Source of the DNA: Chitinophaga solisilvae
Lineage (GTDB): Bacteria; Bacteroidota; Bacteroidia; Chitinophagales; Chitinophagaceae
Reading direction: 5' to 3'
DNA: 64,000 nt
Assembly: GCF_009928525.1 (NCBI RefSeq)
Contig: NZ_JAABOK010000002.1
Span: 248,001 to 312,000 of the forward strand
A model generated the notes under the pieces. The model saw only the letters and a list, made by a program, of their open reading frames with translations. It was not told where the DNA came from and made no database searches. The position numbers and the translations under genes are program-made. Shown one piece after another: positions 43,233-51,320 of the stretch (position 1 is its first letter; each line of letters begins with the position of its first letter).

Positions 43233-43919
43233 TCAGGATAAGCCGGCGATCGTCTGTACGATGGAGATCAGCTCATCATTTAATGTTTTTATGGCCAGTG
43301 GTATTTTCCATTTGCTTTTATCGCGTATTTCCACATAGTTGGAGATGCTGCGGAGCTGCAGGAAAGGGATGCCGGAAGTGAGGCAGGCATAGTGGAAAGC
43401 GGCGCCTTCCATGCTTTCCACATCGGGCATATACCTGGTTTCCAGGCGGGTGATGGTTTGTGCGCTGCCGCTGACGAGGTTTACACTGACGCTGGTTGCC
43501 CGGGGCAACTCAGGCAGGCAGGGTAGTCCGGCAAAGGTATTTACCAGGGCAGTGCCTGTAAATGGTGGCTGGGAAGGTTGCCAGAGATTTATATCAAATA
43601 AATCTTTAAACTGATCGTTGTCTTCCGCACCAAGGTCGGCCAGGTATTCCCGGTCTACCATTACAAGGGAGCCCAGTTGCCATTCCCGGCGGAAAGAGCC
43701 TGCAATACCGGCCTGGAGTGCCATATCTGGCTTGCGGACAGCCAGGTGGGTACCGAGGCTGAAAGCAGTATGCATCATGCCTATACCGGCTATGAGAACA
43801 TCGATGTAACAATTGGCCAGCCGGTACTGCGTATCGGATATACGCTGGCTTTGATGGTCCAGGAAGGTGATAAAGGGCTTTATTTCCAGTATGGTGGCAG
43901 CTGTAACCAGTAATTTCAT
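43233..43919 (-). CDS. mqnB: Futalosine hydrolase
   Basis: A 228-residue nucleoside hydrolase of the MTA/SAH nucleosidase family. It begins MKLLVTAATILEIKPFI. VLIAGIGMMHTAFSLGTHLA and ALQAGIAGSFRREWQLG match the purine-binding region. VESMEGAAFHYACLTSGIPFLQLRSISNYVE contains the ribose-binding Met-Glu and catalytic Asn/Asp region in the MqnB form. It removes hypoxanthine from futalosine. Pairing with mqnD supports the call over a general MTA/SAH nucleosidase. Confidence 0.92.
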   Translation of the reverse strand: MKLLVTAATILEIKPFITFLDHQSQRISDTQYRLANCYIDVLIAGIGMMHTAFSLGTHLAVRKPDMALQAGIAGSFRREWQLGSLVMVDREYLADLGAEDNDQFKDLFDINLWQPSQPPFTGTALVNTFAGLPCLPELPRATSVSVNLVSGSAQTITRLETRYMPDVESMEGAAFHYACLTSGIPFLQLRSISNYVEIRDKSKWKIPLAIKTLNDELISIVQTIAGLS

Positions 43920-43982
43920 CCGATAAAATTACGCCAAAAATGACATCGCCCGTGTAAAACAATTGACAGTAATCAGGAATAA

Positions 43983-44014
43983 TTGGATCGACTCGGAGAA
44001 TAGTGGTATTTTTG
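43983..44014 (+). promoter_or_regulatory. Bacteroidota promoter of the PTPS/QueD-like gene
   Basis: TTG at 43983-43985 and TATTTTTG at 44007-44014 are 21 bp apart, fitting the -33/-7 consensus. The ATG at 44033 follows with a short leader. This rules out the upstream in-frame GTG at 44003. Confidence 0.65.
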
Positions 44015-44032
44015 CAAAAATTTTTCGCAATA

Positions 44033-44446
44033 ATGATCTATTTAACGCGTGTAGAGAACTTTAATGCAGCGCATAAGTTGTCTAACCCGGGCTGGAGCAA
44101 GGAAAAAAACGAGGAAGTATTTGGTAAATGTGCCAATGATAACTGGCATGGACATAATTATGAATTACATGTAACTGTGAAGGGAAATCCTGATCCGGAT
44201 ACTGGTTTTGTATTCAATGCCAAGACGTTGGGTACCATTATCAAGGATCATGTGGTGGAGAAGGTGGATCATCGTAATCTGAACCTGGATGTTGATTTTA
44301 TGGCGGGTAAGTTTACTTCTGCCGAAAATCTGGCTATTGCCATCTGGGATCAGCTGACAAAACATCTGCCTGCGGAAGTGCAGCTGCATTGTATCAAATT
44401 ATATGAAACACCACGTATATACGTAGAGTATTACGGTGGAAAGTAA
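44033..44446 (+). CDS. 6-pyruvoyl-tetrahydropterin synthase / QueD family enzyme
   Basis: A 137-residue T-fold enzyme acting on dihydroneopterin triphosphate. Zinc ligands are His in FNAAHKL and the pair in WHGHNYELHVTV. The catalytic Cys in FGKCANDNWHGH is five residues before HGH, the spacing of eukaryotic 6-pyruvoyl-tetrahydropterin synthases. As I recall, E. coli QueD has three. KVDHRNLNLD and the glutamate of LYETPRIYVEY complete the active site. It could serve queuosine (as 6-carboxytetrahydropterin synthase) or tetrahydrobiopterin synthesis. The next gene, folE, makes its substrate. Confidence 0.88.
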   Translation: MIYLTRVENFNAAHKLSNPGWSKEKNEEVFGKCANDNWHGHNYELHVTVKGNPDPDTGFVFNAKTLGTIIKDHVVEKVDHRNLNLDVDFMAGKFTSAENLAIAIWDQLTKHLPAEVQLHCIKLYETPRIYVEYYGGK

Positions 44447-44504
44447 TACCGGTGTTGTCTGGCTAGTGCGGATCTGCATCTGGAATTGATAAAATCATAT
44501 AAGA

Positions 44505-45092
44505 ATGGCGTATAACAAGGTTGAAAGTTACGACGAAAAGATCACGTCCGGTCTTGTAAAGAATTATAAGGAATGCCTGGAGCTGCTGGGAGAAGATGCC
44601 CGGCGCGAAGGCCTGGAAAAAACGCCTGAACGCATGGCTAAAGCCATGCAGTTCCTGACACAGGGCTACCAGCTGGACGCAAAAGAAATTCTGAATGGTG
44701 CTAAATTCACAGAATCATACAGTGAGATGGTCATTGTGAAAGATATAGAGTTGTATTCGATGTGTGAGCATCATATGTTACCTTTCTTCGGAAAAGCTCA
44801 TGTAGCTTATATTCCGAACGGCTATATCACCGGTTTAAGTAAGATTGCCCGTGTAGTTGATGTTTACGCACGCAGATTACAGGTACAGGAGCGGCTGACC
44901 CATCAGATCCTGGACGCTATCCAGGAAACACTGCAGCCGGAAGGCGTAGCAGTGGTGATTGAAGCACAGCACCTCTGTATGATGATGCGCGGCGTACAAA
45001 AGCAAAACTCGGTGACCACCACATCCGCTTACAGCGGCCAGTTTGGTGACGTAGCTACCCGCAGCGAATTCATGAAACTTATCGGCAGATAG
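44505..45092 (+). CDS. folE: GTP cyclohydrolase I
   Basis: A 195-residue enzyme that converts GTP to 7,8-dihydroneopterin triphosphate. [24 protein letters not shown] opens the catalytic part. The zinc and substrate motif is [40 protein letters not shown], and the C-terminal [23 protein letters not shown] carries the second zinc Cys. All zinc ligands are present, so this is the type IA enzyme. It lies 58 bp after the PTPS/QueD-like gene, which uses its product. Confidence 0.97.
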   Translation: MAYNKVESYDEKITSGLVKNYKECLELLGEDARREGLEKTPERMAKAMQFLTQGYQLDAKEILNGAKFTESYSEMVIVKDIELYSMCEHHMLPFFGKAHVAYIPNGYITGLSKIARVVDVYARRLQVQERLTHQILDAIQETLQPEGVAVVIEAQHLCMMMRGVQKQNSVTTTSAYSGQFGDVATRSEFMKLIGR

Positions 45093-45118
45093 GACTTTCC
45101 TGTTATCCGGAAAAATGC

Positions 45119-45252
45119 TCAACCAGTAAACATTTGAGATTTATTTATTTGAGATTTGATTATTTAAACGCAGCGAAGATGTAAGCCTATAACTTCGCTG
45201 CGTTTAAATAATCAAATCTCAAATAAATAAATCTCAAATGTTTACTGGTTGA
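45119..45252. repeat. Palindrome C: perfect 60-bp inverted repeat
   Basis: Arms 45119-45178 and 45193-45252 are exact reverse complements over 60 bp by direct reading, with only a 14-nt loop. Outside to inside: TCAACCAGTAAACATTTGAG, ATTTATTTATTTGAGATTTG, ATTATTTAAACGCAGCGAAG. The outermost 13 bp (TCAACCAGTAAAC) are not found in the other palindromes. It lies 26 bp after the folE stop, upstream of fabD. The rest of the 284-bp gap holds the fabD -7 box. Confidence 0.96.
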
Positions 45253-45330
45253 ACCATTTTTGCCGGTAACTGTTTTTTAATGCAATTTTAGCGCAGTTGT
45301 ATTCGGATTTTTCTATAAATTAATAGATTG

Positions 45331-45338
45331 TATATTTG
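45331..45338 (+). promoter_or_regulatory. Bacteroidota -7 box for fabD
   Basis: TATATTTG is an exact TAnnTTTG match, 38 bp before the fabD ATG. No TTTG or TTG is seen at the usual distance upstream. It lies just beyond palindrome C, which would insulate it from folE transcription. Confidence 0.5.
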
Positions 45339-45376
45339 GAATATATTTCATTTGAAATTAAATACTATATAAGCAC

Positions 45377-46267
45377 ATGAAGCATGCATACGTATTCCCC
45401 GGACAAGGCTCACAGTTTCCGGGCATGGGTAAAAACCTGTATGACACCAATGCAAAAGCAAAAGAATTATTTGAGAAAGCTAATGAAATCTTAGGATTCC
45501 GTATCTCCGACGTCATGTTCGGTGGTACTGAAGAAGATCTGAAACAAACCAAAGTCACCCAGCCTGCCGTATTTCTGCATGCCGTTATCGCGTTCCTCTG
45601 CACGGAACATTCCACACCTGAAATGGTAGCCGGTCACTCCCTCGGAGAATTTTCCGCACTCGTAGCCAATGGCGTATTGTCATTTGAAGAGGCGCTGCGC
45701 CTGGTAGCAATCAGAGCCAACGCCATGCAAAAAGCATGTGAACTGCAACCTTCCACCATGGCCGCTGTACTGGCCCTGGAGGATGCAAAGGTAGAAGAGA
45801 TCTGCGCCAAAGTAGCCGCTGAAACCGGCGAAGTGGTGGTGCCGGCCAATTACAACTGTCCGGGACAACTCGTGATCTCCGGGTCTCTGAAAGGCATCGA
45901 TATTGCCTGTGCAGAAATGAAGGCTGCCGGCGCTAAAAGAGCCATGGTATTGCCGGTAGGTGGCGCTTTCCACTCTCCCCTCATGGCGCCTGCCAGAGAA
46001 GAGCTGAAAGCCGCTATCGAAAAAGCTACCTTCAATACTCCCGCCTGCCCGGTATACCAGAACGTAGTAGCAGCAGCTGTTACCGATCCTGCGCAGATCA
46101 AACAAAACCTCATCGATCAGCTGACCGGCGCCGTAAAATGGACACAATCCGTTCAGGCCATGATCGCTGACGGCGCAAAAGAATTCACCGAAGTAGGCCC
46201 TGGTAAAGTGTTACAAGGGTTAGTGCAGAAGATTAATAAGGAGACGGTGGTGAACGGGATAAACTAG
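45377..46267 (+). CDS. fabD: Malonyl-CoA:ACP transacylase
   Basis: A 296-residue acyltransferase that loads malonyl groups on acyl carrier protein. It begins HAYVFPGQGSQFPGMGKNLY. The nucleophile Ser lies in VAGHSLGEFSALVANG (GHSLG), the Arg in RLVAIRANAMQKAC, and the catalytic His in LPVGGAFHSPLMAPA. Length and order of motifs are typical. The stop codon TAG is the first edge of palindrome D, which fills the gap to the convergent GNAT gene. Confidence 0.96.
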   Translation: MKHAYVFPGQGSQFPGMGKNLYDTNAKAKELFEKANEILGFRISDVMFGGTEEDLKQTKVTQPAVFLHAVIAFLCTEHSTPEMVAGHSLGEFSALVANGVLSFEEALRLVAIRANAMQKACELQPSTMAAVLALEDAKVEEICAKVAAETGEVVVPANYNCPGQLVISGSLKGIDIACAEMKAAGAKRAMVLPVGGAFHSPLMAPAREELKAAIEKATFNTPACPVYQNVVAAAVTDPAQIKQNLIDQLTGAVKWTQSVQAMIADGAKEFTEVGPGKVLQGLVQKINKETVVNGIN

Positions 46268-46402
46268 AATTGCGAATTACGAATTACGAATGTAGGCGAA
46301 GATTAAAACGAAGATTTAAGTAGATGTTTAATAGTTATCTCCTTAAATCTTCGTTTTAATCTTCGCCTACATTCGTAATTCGCAATTCGTAATTCGCAAT
46401 TC
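46267..46402. repeat. Palindrome D: long inverted repeat filling a stop-to-stop gap
   Basis: Left arm 46267-46320 and right arm 46342-46402. The inner 41 bp pair perfectly (CTTAAATCTTCG, TTTTAATCTTCGCC, TACATTCGTAATTCG on the right). Outside that, the right arm has one extra copy of the AATTCG unit. The core carries GGCGAAGATTAAAACGAAGA, two GCGAAGAT-like units. The element begins at the last base of the fabD stop and ends in the GNAT stop codon. Confidence 0.93.
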
Positions 46403-47252
46403 AAAGCATAATCGCCATTTCATACTGCGACAAATAATGCCCCAACCCTGCCTGTTCCAGGAAGCGTGAAATCTCCGGGAATTTATCATCGATGTTAATG
46501 ATGCTCATGGGACCATTCAGGGCCCCGGAGGCATGCTGCAGCAGGCTGCTGCCGATACCCTGCCTGCGGAAGCCGGGATGTACGGCAATATTTCTGATGC
46601 GGCGGCTTTCCTTGTGAACGCTGATGAATCCTACAGGCTGTCCGTCAAGCGTGGCTTGCCAGGTAGCCGTGAAAGGATGTTCACGGGTAATGCTGGCGAT
46701 GGTGTTGGACCATGAAGGCTCCTGATCCATAAAGGTGCTGAGCACCTGCCAGTCGGGATCCGCTGTTTTTTCTATGGAGATGTTTTCCGCTGTTTTGTGG
46801 GTAGCCACTGTGCCTTTATAGCAGTGATAGTGACGCACCTTGCTGAAGCCGCTGTTGGTATAAGCCTTGATGGCAGGCAGATTGGAGGTAATGACCTCCA
46901 GCAGTATTTTTTTGATCCCCTGCCGCTTATAAACAGGAATAAACTGCTCATACATTTTTTGAATAAGGTGTTGCCCGCGATAGGCGGGTATTACACCGGT
47001 ACCGCCATTGTAGAGTACCTGCGGCTTTACCTGGCTGTCGGTTCCATGAAGAATAAAAGCGCCCAGCTCGTCCTGGTTGAAGGCGCCGATAGACCACTGC
47101 CGTTGCAGGTTTTCAGCTTTCATCTTCTGTTCAAGGATCGATGGTGTTAAATGCAGGGGAACAATGTAATCGCTGAATGCCTCATTGAAAGTTTCACTGA
47201 TTACCTCTGTTGTTGCAGCCCGCAGGTCGTGGAAATCATGTAGAAAAGTCAT
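46401..47252 (-). CDS. Tandem GNAT N-acetyltransferase
   Basis: A 283-residue protein with two GCN5-type domains. The N-terminal domain (about 1-150) contains GGTGVIPAYRGQHLIQKMYEQF, an acetyl-CoA pyrophosphate loop of the form (Q/R)-x-x-G-x-(G/A), then LEVITSNLPAIKAYTNSGFSKVRHY. The C-terminal domain (about 160-283) has RIRNIAVHPGFRRQGIGSSLLQHA, a canonical RxxGxG loop. Duplicated GNATs of this type are uncharacterised; the substrate is unknown. Its stop codon lies in palindrome D, shared with convergent fabD. Confidence 0.85.
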   Translation of the reverse strand: MTFLHDFHDLRAATTEVISETFNEAFSDYIVPLHLTPSILEQKMKAENLQRQWSIGAFNQDELGAFILHGTDSQVKPQVLYNGGTGVIPAYRGQHLIQKMYEQFIPVYKRQGIKKILLEVITSNLPAIKAYTNSGFSKVRHYHCYKGTVATHKTAENISIEKTADPDWQVLSTFMDQEPSWSNTIASITREHPFTATWQATLDGQPVGFISVHKESRRIRNIAVHPGFRRQGIGSSLLQHASGALNGPMSIINIDDKFPEISRFLEQAGLGHYLSQYEMAIML

Positions 47253-47322
47253 AACCTTAAGATCTCATTAATATTAGGAAGGATTAACCATATGCAGGAG
47301 TAGATTTATATAAGCGGGCGTA

Positions 47323-47799
47323 TTATGATAACTCTATCCGCACATTTGTCCACTCCGGTTCAAATTTGTCTGTATACTTTTTGTAGAAATTGATAGCCGG
47401 TTCGTTCCACTCCAGCACCTGGAAAGTAATACCGGAAAACTGTTTCTCCTTTGCTTCTGCAATCAGCTGATCGAATAACAGTTTGCCTACACCTTTGCCG
47501 CGCCAGGAAGAGGTAACAACAATATCTTCCAGATACAGGCGGCAACCTTTCCAGGTAGAGTAACGGATGTAGTACAGGGCAAATCCGATGATCTGTTCCC
47601 CGTCCGGTACCGGTACGGTGGCTACAAATGCTTTCCATACAGGATCAGGCCCAAATCCGGCGGCTTCAAATGCCGCAGGGCTTACCGTTACTTCATGTAC
47701 GGAGTTTTCATATTCCGCCAGTTCACGGATCAGTTCCATAATGCGGGGACAATCTTCTTTTCGTGCAACCCTTAACGTTATATCTTGCATAGTCTCCAT
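47323..47799 (-). CDS. GNAT acetyltransferase of the diamine/thialysine N-acetyltransferase type
   Basis: A 158-residue single-domain acetyltransferase. The segment GFALYYIRYSTWKGCRLYLEDIVVTSSWRGKGVGKLLFDQLIAEA is the signature of the spermidine/spermine and thialysine acetyltransferase group; the CoA loop is RGKGVG. VLEWNEPAINFYKKY is the conserved C-terminal motif. I start at ATG 47799 (METMQDITLRVARKED). A frame start at 47943 would add 48 residues with no family match. A polyamine or related amine is a likely acceptor, by family only. Confidence 0.87.
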   Translation of the reverse strand: METMQDITLRVARKEDCPRIMELIRELAEYENSVHEVTVSPAAFEAAGFGPDPVWKAFVATVPVPDGEQIIGFALYYIRYSTWKGCRLYLEDIVVTSSWRGKGVGKLLFDQLIAEAKEKQFSGITFQVLEWNEPAINFYKKYTDKFEPEWTNVRIELS

Positions 47800-48046
47800 A
47801 TTTAATTTTTGAGCAGGTACGGTTTGGATCAAACGGGCTACTGTATTATATTTCCGGGGTATTGTGCTGTCCCGGAGGAGATACAGGGGGAACTGCCTGT
47901 CTGCCGTTCGCAATGTAATCAAATAGAAGCGTATCTGCCGCATAAAAAATTATGAATGGCAGATGGGGGAAAACACATCGGAAATTGTCAAACAATATTG
48001 TAATTTGTTGAGGATTCACATGCGGACAATTTAATAAATGCTGTAA

Positions 48047-48541
48047 ATGAAAGAATTACTGGTGCATTACGCATCTTATAACTGCTGGGCCAATCAGCAG
48101 ATAATCGCAGTGCTGCTGAAGCTGGATGAAGCACAGACGGAAACCGAGGTGGGGGGCAGCTTTCCTTCGCTGAAGAAAACGGTGCTGCATTTGTGGTTTG
48201 CAGAGAGCATCTGGCATCAGCGTTTGTTGCTGACAGAAAAACCGGTAGACCCCAGTACCGGATTTACGGGATCTTTTGAAGCTGCCTGCCGGGCATGGCA
48301 ACAGCAATCGCAGGCATTGCAGGAGTGGGTGAAGCATGCAACGCCGGTAAGGCTGGAACATACGCTGGCCTATAACACCTCCGGCAGCGGTGTGGTGAAG
48401 CTGCCGGTACACGATGCGCTGATGCATGTTTTTAACCACAGCACTTATCACCGTGGTCAGCTGGTGAATATGATCCGGATGCTGGGCGTATCAACAAAAA
48501 TACCTCCGCTGGACTATCGTCATTATAAGCCCAGAAAGTAG
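48047..48541 (+). CDS. DinB-family metal-binding helical-bundle protein
   Basis: A 164-residue four-helix-bundle protein. The start LLVHYASYNCWANQQIIAVLLKL is typical of DinB/YfiT proteins. The expected metal ligands are His in VLHLWFAESIWHQRLL and the pair in LMHVFNHSTYHRGQLVNMIRMLG (HxxxH). Members include damage-inducible proteins and thiol-dependent S-transferases; which applies here cannot be told. It stands alone, divergent from the GNAT gene; the 247-bp gap between them shows nothing definite. Confidence 0.85.
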   Translation: MKELLVHYASYNCWANQQIIAVLLKLDEAQTETEVGGSFPSLKKTVLHLWFAESIWHQRLLLTEKPVDPSTGFTGSFEAACRAWQQQSQALQEWVKHATPVRLEHTLAYNTSGSGVVKLPVHDALMHVFNHSTYHRGQLVNMIRMLGVSTKIPPLDYRHYKPRK

Positions 48542-48588
48542 GCTGATTTTATTATTTTTACTGGATATATGCTGCAAATGCTCCTTTT

Positions 48589-49284
48589 ATGAATGCTGCT
48601 TCTTTTTATGCACAAGCCCCCAAACACCTGGTGGCAGTAGATTGCATCATTTTTGGTTTTGATGAAGGTAAATTAAAGCTGCTCGTGATGAAGCGGAAAG
48701 TGGCGCCTATGGCTGGTGAATGGTCGCTGGTAGGAGGCTTCGTACAATCCGGCGAAAGTACGGACGATGCCGCTGCCAGAGTACTCAAACATACCACCGG
48801 ACTGGAAAATATTTACATGGATCAACTCCGCTGTTATGGTGAGGTAGGCCGCGATACCGGCGCCAGGGTTATTTCCGTGGCTTATTACGCGCTTATCCGT
48901 ATCAAGGATCACGACCGTCCGCTGGCACAGGAACACGGCGCACACTGGCTGGAACTGCACGAAATACCGCCATTGATTTTTGACCACAAACGTATGATAG
49001 AAGATGCGCTCGTTCAGCTCCGCAACAATGCGCACTTTCATCCGATAGGATTTGAACTGCTGCCGGAGAAATTCACGCTCTCACAGTTGCGCAGCCTGTA
49101 CGAAGAAATCTATAACAAGCCGCTGGACAAGCGTAATTTCCGTAAGAAAATTCTGTCGCTGGATGTAATGGAAAAGCTGGATGAGAAAGACAAAACCTCT
49201 TCCAAGAAAGGCGCGCATCTCTACCGTTTTGATCCTGCCCGTTACGAGGCGCTCATGCACAAGGGGCTGGTATTTGAAATATAG
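48589..49284 (+). CDS. NUDIX-fold transcriptional regulator (NrtR/AraR-like) with degenerate Nudix box
   Basis: A 231-residue protein. The N-terminal NUDIX fold (about 1-145) begins VAVDCIIFGFDEGKLKLLVMKRK. The Nudix box region reads GFVQSGESTDDAAARVLKHTTGL: spacing is right and Arg is kept, but the catalytic Glu residues are replaced (RE to RV, EE to HT), so hydrolysis is unlikely. The C-terminal part is a winged helix (KFTLSQLRSLYEEIYNKPLDKRNFRKKIL), with GAHLYRFDPARYEAL at the end. This layout is that of NrtR and of Bacteroidota sugar regulators such as AraR. The effector is unknown. The next gene starts 86 bp downstream. Confidence 0.85.
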   Translation: MNAASFYAQAPKHLVAVDCIIFGFDEGKLKLLVMKRKVAPMAGEWSLVGGFVQSGESTDDAAARVLKHTTGLENIYMDQLRCYGEVGRDTGARVISVAYYALIRIKDHDRPLAQEHGAHWLELHEIPPLIFDHKRMIEDALVQLRNNAHFHPIGFELLPEKFTLSQLRSLYEEIYNKPLDKRNFRKKILSLDVMEKLDEKDKTSSKKGAHLYRFDPARYEALMHKGLVFEI

Positions 49285-49370
49285 ACTTTCCTTCAGGTGG
49301 AAAATGAACAAAATGAACAGGCTGAACAGTTCGTGTCATTCACTGTTTCTGTTTATTTTCCGGGTCCGTT

Positions 49371-51320
49371 ATGACCGACCATTTACCATATCTGCGCAAG
49401 CTGGCCCTTTGCTGGCTGCTGGCGCTTCCTGTATTTATCCGGGCACAATCTTCCGGAATTGAAAAACTGAAAAAACAACTGCCGCTGGTTACAGACAGCG
49501 TGGCGTATGTTACTACCCTCAACCGGCTGGCGATTGCGTACCAGGCATGCCAGCTGGACAGCTGCGGTAAATATGCATCCCTGGCCCGCGATGTGGCTAC
49601 CCGTATCCATGACCGGCAAGGCAGGGCGCATGCTCTACGCAATCTGGGCAGCTATTACGCGTTCCGGCCGCACCGCTATCTTTCCTTTCTCTTTTACAAT
49701 GATGCACTGAATGAAAGCCGTGCTGCCGGCGATTCCTGTCATGTTTCACAGGTGCTCATGAATATCGGCATCTACTATAACTTTAACGGCAACGCCAAAG
49801 ATGCCAGAAGTATGATTAACCGGGCGCTTCTGCTTACCTGGCAGCTGAAAGCCGATTCCCTGCGCGCTATGGTACTGGCGAATTATTACACCGTATATTA
49901 TGCTGATTCCCTCATGAAGCCATATGCCGCCAAAGCCTTGCTGCAGGCAGGCATCCTGGCAGAACAGTTCCGCGATGTCAGGGCTTCCCTGACTATACAG
50001 CTGCTGCAGGCCAATGAAACATTTATGAACGGCCGGTTCAGCCAGGCGGAAACAGACCTGAAACATATCATCGATACTGCCGCCCGCGCAGGACTCAACT
50101 ACCTGGCCATGTACGGCAGTATGCAGCTGACAGGCTACAAGGTATGGCTGCGGCAGGCCGATTCCCTGGAATACCGGCAAAAATCAGTGAAATATGCGAT
50201 GGCCGGCGGGTATATCGGTTTAATACTACCGGCCGTTACTATCCTGTACAATCATTACCAGCGCCGCGGAGATACACTGCAGGCGGCCAGATACAGCCGC
50301 ATTGCCCTGCGTATTATGCAGCAGCAGCAGGATGATATGCAGAAAGGAGAAATGGATTACATCGCCTATACCATGCAGGATCAGACAATGGATTCACTGA
50401 AACTGCAGGCGGTGATACAGGAGAGTGCGTTGCAGAAAAGCCGGCTGCAGCAAAGGTTCTGGCAATACCTGCTGGTATTTATGATCGTCGTTATTCTGCT
50501 GGTGCTGCTGCTGTTCTTTAAATTCCTGCGTTCCTATCATGCCTCCGGTATCAGGGCGCAGCGTCTCAGCAGGCTACAGCAGGAAGTCAGCGATTCCAAT
50601 GAAACACTCCGTGTAAACGATGATTTCAAGAATAAACTGATCTCCCTGATTGCCCACGATTTCAGAACACCCCTGCATAATATTATCGATATTACCGGCT
50701 TTGTCAATGAATCCGTACTTACTCCTGAAGATGCCACCGAAATGGTGATAGAAGTAGAACGTACTGCTACCAATACGCTGACTGTTTTTGAAGAAATACT
50801 CAGCTGGATGCGTACGCAGCTTTCCGGCTTCGTGTATTACCCAAAGCCTTACCTGCTGCAGAATATGCTGACAGCGATGATACAAAGTCTGCACCACCTG
50901 GTGAAAGATAAACAGCTCCTGATTATTCAGCAGCTGCCTCCCGGTCTGCAGGTACACTGCGATTACGAAATGCTGCAGTTTATCCACCGCAATTTCCTGC
51001 ATAATGCCATTAAGTTCTCGCCCGCCGGAAGTACTATAACTATTACGGCTATACGAATAAATACATTTACAGAAATTTCTTTTTCAGATGAAGGGCCAGG
51101 TGTGCCGGCAGAAGTGCTGCCCTGGCTGTTTGCCTACGACAGCCACTCCTACCGGCAGAAGCGCACCGGGAAAGGCGCCGGCCTGGCATTGATTATCTGC
51201 AAGGATTTTATAGACAAGATGAAAGGAGAAATTGGTGCGGTCAATAATCCTGTGAAGGGAAGTACTTTCTATTACCGGCTGCCGGAAGCCCCCGGTGAGG
51301 AAGAGAATATCGTATCATGA
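49371..51320 (+). CDS. TPR-domain sensor histidine kinase
   Basis: A 649-residue membrane kinase. A signal peptide (LALCWLLALPVFIRAQ) leads to a periplasmic tetratricopeptide-like region (about 25-350; ALRNLGSYYAF and VLMNIGIYYNFNG are TPR-like). A transmembrane helix follows (YLLVFMIVVILLVLLLFFKFL, about 365-385), then a coiled-coil linker. The dimerisation domain has the phospho-acceptor His429 in LIAHDFRTPLHNI. The ATPase domain is complete: N-box Asn545 in FLHNAIKFSP, G1 FSDEGPGVP, G2 GKGAGLALIICKDF. No response regulator is near. Its last 4 bp overlap the paralogue downstream (ATGA). Confidence 0.9.
   Translation: MTDHLPYLRKLALCWLLALPVFIRAQSSGIEKLKKQLPLVTDSVAYVTTLNRLAIAYQACQLDSCGKYASLARDVATRIHDRQGRAHALRNLGSYYAFRPHRYLSFLFYNDALNESRAAGDSCHVSQVLMNIGIYYNFNGNAKDARSMINRALLLTWQLKADSLRAMVLANYYTVYYADSLMKPYAAKALLQAGILAEQFRDVRASLTIQLLQANETFMNGRFSQAETDLKHIIDTAARAGLNYLAMYGSMQLTGYKVWLRQADSLEYRQKSVKYAMAGGYIGLILPAVTILYNHYQRRGDTLQAARYSRIALRIMQQQQDDMQKGEMDYIAYTMQDQTMDSLKLQAVIQESALQKSRLQQRFWQYLLVFMIVVILLVLLLFFKFLRSYHASGIRAQRLSRLQQEVSDSNETLRVNDDFKNKLISLIAHDFRTPLHNIIDITGFVNESVLTPEDATEMVIEVERTATNTLTVFEEILSWMRTQLSGFVYYPKPYLLQNMLTAMIQSLHHLVKDKQLLIIQQLPPGLQVHCDYEMLQFIHRNFLHNAIKFSPAGSTITITAIRINTFTEISFSDEGPGVPAEVLPWLFAYDSHSYRQKRTGKGAGLALIICKDFIDKMKGEIGAVNNPVKGSTFYYRLPEAPGEEENIVS

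Noticed and set aside
39926..46402. Insertion sequence or transposon ends
   Set aside because: No transposase lies between or near the palindromes and no target-site duplication could be seen; a MITE- or REP-like origin remains possible.
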